DNA of 64,000 bases. It comes from CAVPGP01 sp963718065 (GTDB lineage Bacteria > Actinomycetota > Thermoleophilia > Gaiellales > Gaiellaceae). The stretch is from positions 62,001 through 126,000 of the forward strand of contig CAVQYE010000012.1 in NCBI GenBank assembly GCA_963718065.1. The letters run 5' to 3'. This document shows positions 18,855 through 27,536 of this stretch, in pieces. How positions within the stretch are numbered: position 1 is the stretch's first letter; the number at the start of each line of letters is the position of its first letter. Under the pieces are notes generated by a model. The model was not told the origin of the DNA. It saw only the letters and a list, made by a program, of their open reading frames with translations, and did not search any database. The position numbers and the translations under genes are program-made.

Positions 18855-20420
18855 CTAGTCGAGCCAGACGTCCTCCAGGTGGTAGTTGCCGAGCGGCTGG
18901 ACGAAGAAGCCGTGCAGCTTGCTCGTGTACGCCCACCGGAACGGCGAGTAGTAGAGGAAGCCCAGGAAGGCGTCTTGCGCCGCGATGCGCTGGATCTGCG
19001 AGTAGAGCTGCGCCCGCTTGGCGGTGTTCACCTCACGCTGAGCCTTGTGCGAGAGGTTGATCACCACATGGTTGTTGTAGCCCGTGTAGAACGACTGGGC
19101 GCCGCCGGCCGGGTCGACCGCGAACGTGACGAGCTCGTCCGGGTCGGCGATGTCCATCGTCCAGTAGCTGAAGGCGAGCTGGTACTTGCGCGCCTGCACG
19201 CTCTGGAACTCGGTGCTCGTGTCCTGCGTCTTGAAGCTCAGGTCGATCCCGATCTGCTTCAGCGACTGCTGCATGATCTGGCCCATCGCGTTCTCGACCT
19301 GGGCGCCGGCGCCGACGAGCAGCTGCAACTTGAAGCCATTCTTGAACTTCGCCGACTTCGCAAGCTCGGCCTTCGCCTTCGCGATGTCGTACTGCAGGCC
19401 CGGTGTCTTCGGGTCGTAGAAGGGCACCTGCGGCGGCAGGAACGAGTTCGCGGGCTGGCCGTGGCCGAACAGCACCGACTTGATGATCGCCTTGCGGTCG
19501 ATCGCCATCGAGATTGCCCGGCGCACGTGCACGTCGGCGAGCGGGGGATACTGCTCGTTCATGTCGAGGTAGTCCGTCCGCGTCGACGGGAACAGCGACA
19601 TCGTGACGCCGCTCGTGTTCTGGAGCTTCGTGATCGAGTTGAACGGCGGGAACTCGTCGACCTGGATCTGGCCCCCGCGCAGCTGCAGCTCGCGGGTGTT
19701 CTCGTCGCTCACGTAGGTCCACGTGACGGAGTCGAGGTAGGGCTTGCCCTTCTGCCAGTAGTTGGGATTCCGCTTCAGCGTCACGGACTGGCCGACGACG
19801 CGCTTGTCCCACATGAAGGGGCCGGTGCCGATCGGGTGCTTGTAGAACGCGGTCCGGGACTGGCCGGCGAAGTTCTTCGGGATGATCCCGTTCGCGAACA
19901 GGCCGATGTCGGCCAGGAACGGCGCCCACGCAAACTTGAGATGGAAGACGACCGTGCTCGGGTTCGGCGCGTCGATGCTCTTGATCGCGGCGTCGAGGTA
20001 GCCCCAGCCCTTGGTCTGGGCGCGCGCGTCGTCGATCGAGAACTTGACGTCGGCGGCCGTCATCGCCGCCCCGTTCGAGAACTTGACCCCGGGGCGGAGC
20101 TTGAAGGTGTAGGTCTTGCCGTCCTTCGACCTCGTGTAGCTCGTCGCGAGCCACGGCCTCAGCGTCTTGCCGTCGTTTCCGGCGAGGTACAGCGGCTCGT
20201 TGATCTGCTCGGCGATCCAGATCGACTCGTTCTGGAAGACATTCGTCTTGTCGAACGACTGCGAGTCCTCGATCCGGGCGATCGTGATGTGGCCGCCGCG
20301 CTTCGGCGTGGCGCTCGTGGAGCCGTGGCTCGTCCGCGCGGCGAGGGCTGCGGCGGAGACGGTGGCGGCGAGGACGACCACCGTGATGAGGAATGCGAAC
20401 GCTCGGCGGCGAGGATGCAC
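18855..20420 (-). CDS. Dipeptide/oligopeptide ABC transporter substrate-binding protein (SBP_bac_5)
   Basis: Extracytoplasmic receptor of the importer, 521 residues in one intact frame. The N-terminus has a basic start and a hydrophobic core (FAFLITVVVLAATVSAAAL) that ends at ALAA, so it is a secreted-type signal without a lipobox cysteine; anchoring is therefore not obvious. Family 5 marks are KDGKTYTFKLRPGVKFSNG, TAADVKFSIDDA, FLADIGLFANGIIPKNF and HPIGTGPFMWD, then DVHVRRAISMAIDRKAI and the C-terminal LYSQIQRIAAQDA. AAGGAG precedes the start on its strand. The ligand is expected to be a peptide, opine or other amide-containing nitrogen compound. Confidence 0.93.
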   Translation of the reverse strand: MHPRRRAFAFLITVVVLAATVSAAALAARTSHGSTSATPKRGGHITIARIEDSQSFDKTNVFQNESIWIAEQINEPLYLAGNDGKTLRPWLATSYTRSKDGKTYTFKLRPGVKFSNGAAMTAADVKFSIDDARAQTKGWGYLDAAIKSIDAPNPSTVVFHLKFAWAPFLADIGLFANGIIPKNFAGQSRTAFYKHPIGTGPFMWDKRVVGQSVTLKRNPNYWQKGKPYLDSVTWTYVSDENTRELQLRGGQIQVDEFPPFNSITKLQNTSGVTMSLFPSTRTDYLDMNEQYPPLADVHVRRAISMAIDRKAIIKSVLFGHGQPANSFLPPQVPFYDPKTPGLQYDIAKAKAELAKSAKFKNGFKLQLLVGAGAQVENAMGQIMQQSLKQIGIDLSFKTQDTSTEFQSVQARKYQLAFSYWTMDIADPDELVTFAVDPAGGAQSFYTGYNNHVVINLSHKAQREVNTAKRAQLYSQIQRIAAQDAFLGFLYYSPFRWAYTSKLHGFFVQPLGNYHLEDVWLD

Positions 20421-20508
20421 GGAGGACTCCTTTGCAGGCGAGGCGACCGTCGCGGGGGAACGGCGGTCCTAGGTCTCGATCACTATTCCAAAAGCGTAGG
20501 GGTCTCGT

Positions 20509-21882
20509 CTAGGGCGCGGTCGGCGGCGTTGACAGCAGTTGCCAGAGCTCGGCCCAGGCCCGCAGACCCTCGTCGAGGCGGCTCGAGCCGGAAGAACTCG
20601 TTCGGCGCGTGCAGCTGCTCGTCGGCGGTCGAGAACGAGAAGAGGAGCGTCTTCAGGCCGAGGATCTCCTCGAAGAGCGTCGCAGCGGGCAGCGTGCCGC
20701 CGATCCGGACGAGCAGCGGTCTCCTGGTCGGGATAGACCGTGCGCAACGCGCTCGTCGCAGCGCGGACGGCGAAGTGGTCGGGCGGGATCGCGTAGGCGG
20801 GCACGGCTCCGGGGGCGCCCTCGACGACCGCCTCGACTCCGGCCGGGCAGTTCGTCTCGACGTGCCGGCGACGGCGGCGAGGATCGCCGCCGGGTCCTGG
20901 TCCGGGACGAGGCGGCAGGTGACGTGGGCGCTCGCGCGGCGCGGGATCACGGTGAAGCGGCCGCCGCCCTCGAGCTGCGTTCACCTCGAGTGTCGGCCGC
21001 GTCCACAGCCGCTCCAGCGTCGTGAAGCCGGGCTCGCCGTGCAGGGCCGGCACGCCGACCTCGCGCGCGGTAGGCGTCCTCGTCGAACGGCACGCGCGCG
21101 AGCGCGTCGCGCTCGGCGGCGGCGAGCTGGCGCGACGTCGTCGTAGAAGCCGGCGCACGGCGACGGCGCCGTCGGGCTCGTGCAGGCTCGCGAGGATCTC
21201 GCGCGAGCGCGTGGAGCGGGTTCTGGACCGCGCCGCCGTGGCGTCCCGAGTGGAGGTCCGCGCTTCGGACCGGTGACGATCACGTCGAACGCGACGCAGG
21301 CCTTTCGCCGCGATCGCGATCGACGGCTCGCCGGGCGCCACATCGCGCCGTCGGCCGAGATGACGACGTCGGCCGCGAGCTCGCTCGCGGTGCTCCTCCA
21401 GGAAGCGCTCGCGAGGCTCGGGCTGCCGATCTCCTCCTCGCCCTCGAAGAGGAAGCGGACGTTGAGCGGGAGCGCGCCCGTCCGCCGCCATGGAACGCCT
21501 CGGCGACCTTCAGCGGCACGAGCACCGGCCCTTTGTCGTCGGTCGCGCCGCGTGCGTAGATGCGGCCGTCGCGGACGCTCGGCGCGAACGGCGGCGTCTC
21601 CCACTCGGCCTCGTCGCCGGGCGGCTGCACGTCGTAGTGGCCGTAGACGAGGATCGTCGGCGCATCCGGGGCGCCGAGCCACTCGCCGAGGACGACGGGA
21701 TGCCCGTCGGTCTCGACGACGCGGCCGCCGGCGAATGCGAGCTGCGCCGCCACCCACGTCGGCCGCCTGCCGCATCTCCGGCCCGCGGGCGGGGTCGCCG
21801 CTGACGCTCGGGATCGCGAGGAACGCGCGTCAGCTCGCGGACGTACCGCGCGCGCGTCGTCAAAAGATGGAGTGGCCGCCAT
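20509..21882 (-). CDS. M20-family dipeptidase (CNDP-like), multiply frameshifted
   Basis: Zinc-dependent peptidase that cleaves dipeptides or related amides after uptake. The clearest block reads ILVYGHYDVQPPGDEAEW with the first metal His and Asp, followed by GRIYARGATDDKGPVL (bridging Asp) as in carnosinase-type dipeptidases. Upstream parts give FLAIPSVSGDPARGPEMRQAA in a second frame, and downstream parts give VRIGGTLPAATLFEEILGLKT and LHAPNEFFRLE in others. At least eight one-base breaks are needed to join these. The start (ATG 21882 or a nearby TTG) overlaps the SDR stop, and the end is taken as the TAG at 20511-20509 after RAWAELWQLL. Confidence 0.75.
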
Positions 21883-22561
21883 CGATCGAGATCACCTGCC
21901 CCGTCACCCACGACGACTCCTCGGCGACGAAGAACAGCACGCCGTTCGCGATGTCCTCCGGCTCGCCCAGCCGCCGAGTCGCGATCCGGTCGAGGAGCGC
22001 GCGCTGGCCCTCCTCGCCGTAGCTCTCCCACTGGCTGATGCTCGTCGGGTTCGAGAGCACGAAACCGGGCGCGATGCAGTTGACGGTGATGCCGAACGGC
22101 CCCAGCTCGTGCGCGGTCTGGCGCGTGAAGCCGATCTGGCCCGCCTTCGCGCTCGCGTACGCCTGGATGCCGGTGAGGCTGACGCTGCGGCCCGCGCCGG
22201 ACGAGATGTTGACGATCCGGCCGTAGCCCGCTGCCTTCATGCCCGGGACGACCGCGCGCGTGCAGACGAAGGTGCTCGTGAGGTTCGCGTCGACGACCGC
22301 GCTGCCAGTCCTCGTCGGGCACCTCTTCGAGCGGGCGGCCGACCTGGCCGACGACTCCGCCTGCGTTGTTGACGAGGATGTCGACCGGGCCGATGCGCTC
22401 GACGAGCTCGGCGACCTGCTCGCGGTCGGTGACGTCGACGGTGTCCTTGTCGACGCCGTGCACGGTCGCCCCGTGCTGCCGCGAGCGCCGCGGCGATCGC
22501 AGCGCCGATCCCGTGCGCCGTCCCGGTGACGAGCGCCGTCCGCCCGGTCGAGGTCAGGCAT
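21860..22561 (-). CDS. SDR-family oxidoreductase, frameshifted
   Basis: NAD(P)-dependent short-chain dehydrogenase. TALVTGTAHGIGAAIA is the TGxxxGIG cofactor motif, ILVNNAGG the NNAG motif, IVNISSGAG the active-site Ser region, and YASAKAG the YxxxK pair; the C-terminus WVTGQVISIDGGHSIF is diagnostic of FabG-like enzymes. Two or three one-base breaks lie between 22240 and 22540. The joined length of about 233 residues is normal. The ATG at 22561 overlaps the creatininase stop by eight bases. It probably oxidises or reduces a hydroxyl or keto intermediate of the compound handled by this operon. Confidence 0.8.
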   Translation of the reverse strand: MPDLDRADGARHRDGARDRRCDRRGARGSTGRPCTASTRTPSTSPTASRSPSSSSASARSTSSSTTQAESSARSAARSKRCPTRTGSAVVDANLTSTFVCTRAVVPGMKAAGYGRIVNISSGAGRSVSLTGIQAYASAKAGQIGFTRQTAHELGPFGITVNCIAPGFVLSNPTSISQWESYGEEGQRALLDRIATRRLGEPEDIANGVLFFVAEESSWVTGQVISIDGGHSIF

Positions 22562-23265
22562 CGCCAGCCGTTCTCGAGCAGCGTCGCGCACCTCCTCGAC
22601 GCCCGCGCGCCAGACGCGGAGCACGTCGTCGTCGGGCCGCTCGTAGAGGCCGCCGAAGGAGCCGTCGCCGAGCAGCTCGCGCACCTCCGCCGGGCCGGCC
22701 TCGACGCATCTTCGCGAGTCAGCCATCGGCTTGCGCTCCTGCGGCTGCGCGACGCCTGCGAGCCGCGTCCACGGGAAGTTCTCCAGCCAGGAGGCGTGGC
22801 TCGCGTCTGTGTCGATCGACTGGACGACCTCCCAGGTGCGCGGGCCCGTTCCACCAGTTGTGCCAGACGGCCTGCGCGTCGGCGTGCCAGTCGCTCCACT
22901 CGGCCGCCGGCGTCGCCGCCGGGGTCGTTGCCTCCGTGGCCGTTGACGAGCAGGAAGCGGCGGAAGCCCTGCTCGTGGAGCGAGTCGAGCAGGTCGCGGA
23001 TCACCGCCTGGTACGTCTCGACGCGCAGCGTCGGGCTGCCGGGATACGCGGCGAAGTACGGGCGTGAGCCCGTACGGCAGCGACGGGCAGCACCGGGACG
23101 CCGAGCGGCTCGGCCGCCTCGACGGACGACGCGCTCCGACAGGATCATGTCGACCCCGAGCGAGAGGTAGCCGTGCTGCTCGACCGAGCCGAGCGGCAGC
23201 ACGATCCGGTCGTCGTCGCGCAGGTACTCCTCGAGCTGCATCCAGTTGCAGTCCTGCACCCTCAT
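22554..23265 (-). CDS. Creatininase-family amidohydrolase, frameshifted
   Basis: Metal-dependent cyclic-amide hydrolase family that includes creatininase and MftE. The motif IVLPLGSVEQHG carries the metal Glu and His, LSLGVDMILSE the metal Asp, and FLLVNGHGGND the third His; PYFAAYPGSPTLR and WLENFPWTRLAGV are also family-like. Breaks lie near 23130-23065, 22920 and 22840, and another separates the last residues. The ATG at 23265 overlaps the amidase stop by four bases (ATGA). In this operon it may open a lactam or cyclic amide. True creatininase activity is not proved, since family members act on several substrates. Confidence 0.78.
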
Positions 23266-24492
23266 GCACCGACCTCCTCGTAGACGCGCGCGACGGACAG
23301 CAGCAGCTCGTCCTCGCCGGCGGCGGCCGCGAGCTGCAGCCCGGCGGGCAGGTCGCCCTCGACGACGCCGCACGGCAGCGACACCGCCGGGATGCCGGCG
23401 AGGTTGTACGGGCCCGGTGTAGCGGGCCTCGACGTCGCCCTCGGGCGTGCCGAACGGCGGATCCTCGGGCGGCGCGGCGTAGGCGACGGTCGGCCCGGCG
23501 AGCACGTCGACCTGCTCGAAGACGCGCGGCGAAGCCGGCGGCGATCCGCTCGCGGTCGGCGAGCGCCGGAGCGATACTCGTCGTCGTCGATCTCCGCGCC
23601 GAGCTCGAGCAGCGCCCGCGTGCCCGGCGCCGTAGCCGTCGGCCTCGCTGCTCGTAGCAGGGTGCGGTGGACCTCCCACGCCTCGCTTGAGGACGATCGC
23701 GCCGAGCGCGTCGTCGACGAGGTCGAGCTCGGGCACGTCGACGTCGACGACCTCGAAGCCCGCGGCCGGCCGAGCCGTGCGAGTCGCCGTCGACCACGCG
23801 GCCGCGCACCGCCGGCACGGAGGTCCGGGTCGTCGAGCTGGCGCCGCGAGCACGCCGACCCGGAGGCCGGTGACCGGGTGCGAGCTCGTACCGGGCGCCC
23901 GGCGAGCACCCCGAGCAGCGCCGCCGTCTGCGCGACGGTGCGGGTCAGCGTGCCGACGTGGTCGCACGATCGGCGAGAGCGGGAAGACGCCCTCCGAGCG
24001 GGACGAGGCCGGCGGTCGGCTTCAGCCCGACGATGCCGCAGTACGCGGCGGGGATCCGGATCGAGCCGCCCGTGTCGGTGCCGAGCGCGAGGTCGCAGAC
24101 GCCCGCCGCGACGAGCGCGGCCGAGCCGCTGCTCGAGCCGCCCGACGTCCGGCTCGCGTCGCAGCGGGTTGAACGTCATCCCGTAGGCCGGGTTGACGCT
24201 GCCGGCGGCGTACTCGAGCAGGTTCGTCTTGCAGAGGAGCTCGGCGCCCGCGTCGCGCAGGCGCGCGACGACCGGTGCGTCGCGCGTCGCCGGCGGCGGC
24301 ACGCCGACGGTGGAGGCGTTCGTCGTCACGACGCCGCGCGACGTCGATGTTGTCCTTGACCGCGACCGGAACGCCGTGCAGCGGCCCGTCGCCGGCCTGC
24401 GCGCGCGGCGGCAGCACCGTGATGACGGCGTTCAGGCGCGGCCCCTCGTCGGCGAGCCGCGCGTAGGCGGCCAGCAGCTCGAGGTTCGCCAC
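23262..24492 (-). CDS. Amidase (amidase-signature family), frameshifted
   Basis: Ser-cisSer-Lys amidase. HGVPVAVKDNID contains the catalytic Lys. The glycine/serine signature reads TSGGSSSGSAALVAAG, and GTDTGGSIRIPAAYCGIVG carries the cis-Ser and nucleophile Ser. The C-terminal half keeps YNLAGIPAVSLPCGVVEGD and GLQLAAAAGEDELLL. The GTG at 24492 is the best start in the frame of the Lys motif, but the frame is also open further upstream into the reductase gene. One-base breaks occur near 24355, 24140, 23945 and elsewhere down to 23410. It hydrolyses a carboxamide or carbamoyl compound; the substrate is unknown. Confidence 0.78.
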
Positions 24493-24528
24493 CTCGCAGA
24501 CGCGGCCGCCGTCCTCGATCTGCGTGGA

Positions 24529-25397
24529 TCAGCTCGAGCGTCCGTCGAGCAGCGGCCCTTCGATGTCCTCGAGCATCGCCGTCTCGGTCTTCCGCTTGCG
24601 CACCGCGAGGTCGCGGTAGATGCCGGAGTGCGTCTTCGCTGAGCGCCGGTTGAACTCGACGAGGCGGTCGATCGAGCCGTCGAGGTCGTCGGGATCGAAG
24701 CCGTCGAACGGCTCGGGCGCGACCGGTGCGACGGCGAGCACCTCCTGCGCCAGCCGCACGAAGAGGCTGCGGTAGCGCGGCTCGGCGAGCGCGTCGGCGA
24801 TCGAGAGGTCGGAGACGGCGGTCGCGAACAGCATCGCCCCGTAGGCCTCCTTCGCCCAGAGGTAGCCCGAGGATGTTGTCCGTGCTCTTCGCGTCCGGCG
24901 AGGTCGCGCACGAGCCGCGCGACGCGCTCGCTCTCGCGGCCGTCGAGCTCGCCGACATAGAGGGCGCCCTTGCCGCCGACGAAGATCCGCCCGGGGCAGA
25001 GGTAGTCGGCGCCGAAGTTGACGAACGCGCCGACGGTCCGCGTCCCCGCCGATCGCGGCGGCGATCACCGGCTCGTTGACGCCGTTCTGCAGCGAGACGA
25101 CGAAGCCGTCCGGCGCGAGCCGCGGCGCGATCGCGGCCAGCGGCCTCGCGCGGTGTGCTGCGACTTGACCGCGAGCAGGACGGCGCCGAGCCCGTCGGGC
25201 AGCTCGTCGGGCGAGACCGCCGGCAGCCTGCGACCGTGAACTCCTCGACCGGGCCCTCGATCGTCAGGCCGTGGTCGTTGATCGCCGCGACGTGCTCGGG
25301 GTCGGCGTCGCAGAAGCAGCACGTCGTGCCCGTCGCGGGCGAGCCGCGCGCCGATCGTCCCGCCGATCGCGCCCGCTCCGACGACCACGTACTCCAT
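24529..25397 (-). CDS. Ketopantoate reductase-family (2-dehydropantoate 2-reductase-like) protein, frameshifted
   Basis: NADPH-dependent reductase family. It starts MEYVVVGAGAIGGTIGARLARDG with the GxGxxG cofactor motif, then AVLLAVKSQHT. The C-terminal domain has YLWAKEAYGAMLFATAVSDL and THSGIYRDLAVRKRKTE, a region typical of this family. A stop is met at 24529-24531, but one base earlier the frame would continue as LELIH and EDGGRVCEVANLELL into the amidase; where this gene really ends is therefore unclear. It heads the operon, 103 bases from the divergent deacetylase. Because it sits among amide-degrading genes and not pantothenate genes, its substrate is probably a different 2-keto acid. 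Confidence 0.75.
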
Positions 25398-25436
25398 CGG
25401 CCGACCCTATAGCGCGCCCCTCGGGACGCGCGTGCA

Positions 25437-25466
25437 TTGACAGCGACCGCACGCGGGCGGCAGATT
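25437..25466 (+). promoter_or_regulatory. Candidate promoter for the deacetylase gene
   Basis: TTGACA (25437-25442) is followed after 18 bases by CAGATT, in the 103-base gap between two divergent genes. The -35 element is perfect, but the -10 match is weak. GAAAGG precedes the ATG at 25501. Confidence 0.3.
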
Positions 25467-25500
25467 CGTCACCTCCCGGCGTAATCCACGAAAGGGCGAG

Positions 25501-26461
25501 ATGGCATTCACCTCCAGCTTCTTCAACACGCAGGACCTGCAGGTCGACGGCCCGCCCGGGAGCTCGTCGGCTACGGCGAGCACCCGCCGCGCGTGCGCTG
25601 GGAGAACGACGCGAAGGTCGCCGTGCAGATCGTCGTCAACTACGAGGAGGGCTCGGAGAAGACGTTCGCGATGGGCGACGGCGAGAACGACATCCTCTAC
25701 GAGCTGCCGTTCAAGCTCGACGACCAGCGCGACCTCGCGGTCGAGTCGATGTACGAGTACGGCACGCGCGCCGGCATCTGGCGCCTGTTCCGCGTCTTCG
25801 ACGCCGCAGGCGTCCCCGTCACGTTCTTCGCCGCGCGCCGTCGCGCTCGAGCGCAACCCGGCCGTCGCCGAGAAGCTCGCGCGCCGCGGCGACGAGGCCG
25901 CCGGCCACGGCTACCGCTGGAGCAACCACTTCGAGATGACGCGCGACGAGGAGCGCGAGGCGATCAAGCGCGCGGTCGAGTCGATCGAGCGCACGACCGG
26001 AGCGCGCCCGCTCGGCTGGTACTGCCGCGAGATGAGCGTCAACACGCGCGAGCTCGTCGTCGAGGAGGGCGGCTTCGTCTACGACTCGGACTGCTACAAC
26101 GACGACCTGCCGTACTGGACGACGCGTCCTCGGCCGGCCGCACCTCGTCGTCCCCTACGGGCTCGTCGTCAACGACGCCCGCTACGTCGTCCCGCAGGGC
26201 TTCGGCAGCCCCGAGCACTTCTTCGAGATGGCGAAGGCGCACCTCGACCGGCTGCGCAACGACGGCGACGACGTGCCGCGGATGATGTCGGTCGGCCTGC
26301 ACCCGCGGATCACGGGCAACCCGGCGCGCTCGGATGCACTGGCCCGCTTCATCGAGTACGGCCAGTCGCTCGGCGACGTCTGGTTCGCGCGCCGCATCGA
26401 CATCGCGAACACCTTCATCGCCCAGGAGCCCTCCGAGAAGTGGGTCGGAATCGCGCGTTAG
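25501..26461 (+). CDS. Polysaccharide deacetylase-fold protein, allantoinase PuuE-like, frameshifted
   Basis: NodB-fold hydrolase of the branch that includes PuuE-type allantoinases. YEYGTRAGIWRLFRVFDAAG and PVTFFA form the first strand-helix, AAGHGYRWSNH carries metal-binding His residues, LGWYCREMSVNTRELVVEEG and YDSDCYNDDLPYW are characteristic, and SVGLHPRITGNPAR is the late His motif. Breaks in frame lie near 25558, 25838 and 26130. The joined length is about 319 residues, as in the family. It is divergent from the amide catabolic operon and very likely part of the same pathway, opening an imide or hydantoin-type ring or removing an acyl group. Confidence 0.8.
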
Positions 26462-26472
26462 GCGTCGCGAAT

Positions 26473-26497
26473 CCGGCGTTCAGGCCTTACACGCCGG
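26473..26497. terminator. Hairpin between convergent genes
   Basis: CCGGCGT and ACGCCGG form a 7-bp stem around an 11-base loop that itself holds AGGCCT, within the 71 bases between two convergent genes. No T tract follows. Confidence 0.35.
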
Positions 26498-26532
26498 CCC
26501 AGCCGAGGCGATCATCGCCGGGGCAACGCGAA

Positions 26533-26946
26533 TCAGCGTTCGCAGAGCGCCTTCAGCGATCCGTATTGCTTGGGCACGTCGCGTCTGATCACAGGGGCAA
26601 GCAACGGAAACAGCAGCTTGAGAGATCCTCTCGGGCGGAAGTCGAGTTCACTCTCGAGCTCCGTGCCGTCAGAGGTCGGCGTCAACGCGTAGGTGATCGT
26701 GAGATCGGGCTTCCCGCTCGCCTCGAACACAAGCCGGGACGGCCGATCGTACGTGGTGATCGTCACGTCGTAGGACGCGCCGCCGTTGACGAGTCCAAAA
26801 CGCGAGCCCAGTCCGATTGGCTCGTCGCTCCGAAGCTCAGCGCTGCTGACCCGGGCATTCCATTGCGTCTCGTTCCGGAGGTCGGCCAGCGTGTCGAAGA
26901 CTCCTTCGGGCGCGCAGGCGATTCGGGTCGTCGCAGTGGCACGCAC
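26533..26946 (-). CDS. SRPBCC-family protein
   Basis: A 137-residue START/Bet v 1-like protein. It opens MRATATTRIACAPEGVFDTLADL, the usual first strand and helix of polyketide-cyclase-like proteins. RNETQWNARV, TYDRPSRLVFEA and DGTELESELDF follow, and a last amphipathic helix ends in PKQYGSLKALCER. Such proteins bind hydrophobic ligands in a cavity; the function here is unknown. The start is a GTG. It diverges from the acetyltransferase-like gene 47 bases away and converges with the deacetylase gene. The frame is intact. Confidence 0.8.
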   Translation of the reverse strand: MRATATTRIACAPEGVFDTLADLRNETQWNARVSSAELRSDEPIGLGSRFGLVNGGASYDVTITTYDRPSRLVFEASGKPDLTITYALTPTSDGTELESELDFRPRGSLKLLFPLLAPVIRRDVPKQYGSLKALCER

Positions 26947-26993
26947 CGGCGCGATCCTATACGCGAGGCGCAGAGGGTTCTACGATCGGTCGC

Positions 26994-27444
26994 GTGGAGG
27001 AGTTCGTCCCGCGCGACTTCGATGTCCCTCGGCGGCTCGAGACGCCGCAGTTCGTGCTCGAGCCGCTCGACCCCGAGCACAACGAGCAGGACTACGACGC
27101 GTGGACCTCGTCGAAGGAGCACATCCACGCGACGCCCGGATGGGAGGAGAGCAGCTGGCCGCGGGAGATGACGTCGGACGAGAACCGGGCTAGACCTGCA
27201 GCGCCATGCCGACGACTTCCGCAACCGGACGGGGTTCACGTACACGGTGCTCGATCCGGCGAGCCGCGACGTGATCGGGTGCGTTTACATCTACCCGCGG
27301 CCCGACACGGACTACGACGCCCGTGCGCTCTCCTGGGTACGGGCGAGCCATGCGCAGCTGGACACGCCGCTCTGGCGCGCCGTGAGTGAGTGGCTCGCGT
27401 CCGACTGGCCGTTCGGCAGCGTCGAGTACGCGCCGCGCGCCTAG
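26994..27444 (+). CDS. GNAT-like N-acetyltransferase, frameshifted
   Basis: The first part (LETPQFVLEPLDPEHNEQDY) matches the start of GNAT proteins. The second part (FTYTVLDPASRDVIGCVYIY, then ARALSWVRASHAQLD) gives the strand pair that normally binds acetyl-CoA, although the usual Q/RxxGxG/A loop is not evident. A one-base break near 27190 separates the parts; joined they give about 150 residues. The start is GTG at 26994. The target is unknown. It could also be a GNAT-fold protein without activity. Confidence 0.6.
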
Positions 27445-27536
27445 GCGACTCCAAGCAGCCGCAGCTCGGTTCGGGTCTGGGGACATCCCGCACGCTGGTC
27501 CAGCCGAGCGCACGCGGCCTGCGGCCTGAGCAGGGA

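Noticed and set aside
18879..21146. A 755-codon open frame on the plus strand opposite the binding protein
   Set aside because: It is antisense to a clear SBP_bac_5 gene; its translation is Arg/Ala/Val/Asp-rich with no domain, as expected of a GC-rich shadow frame.
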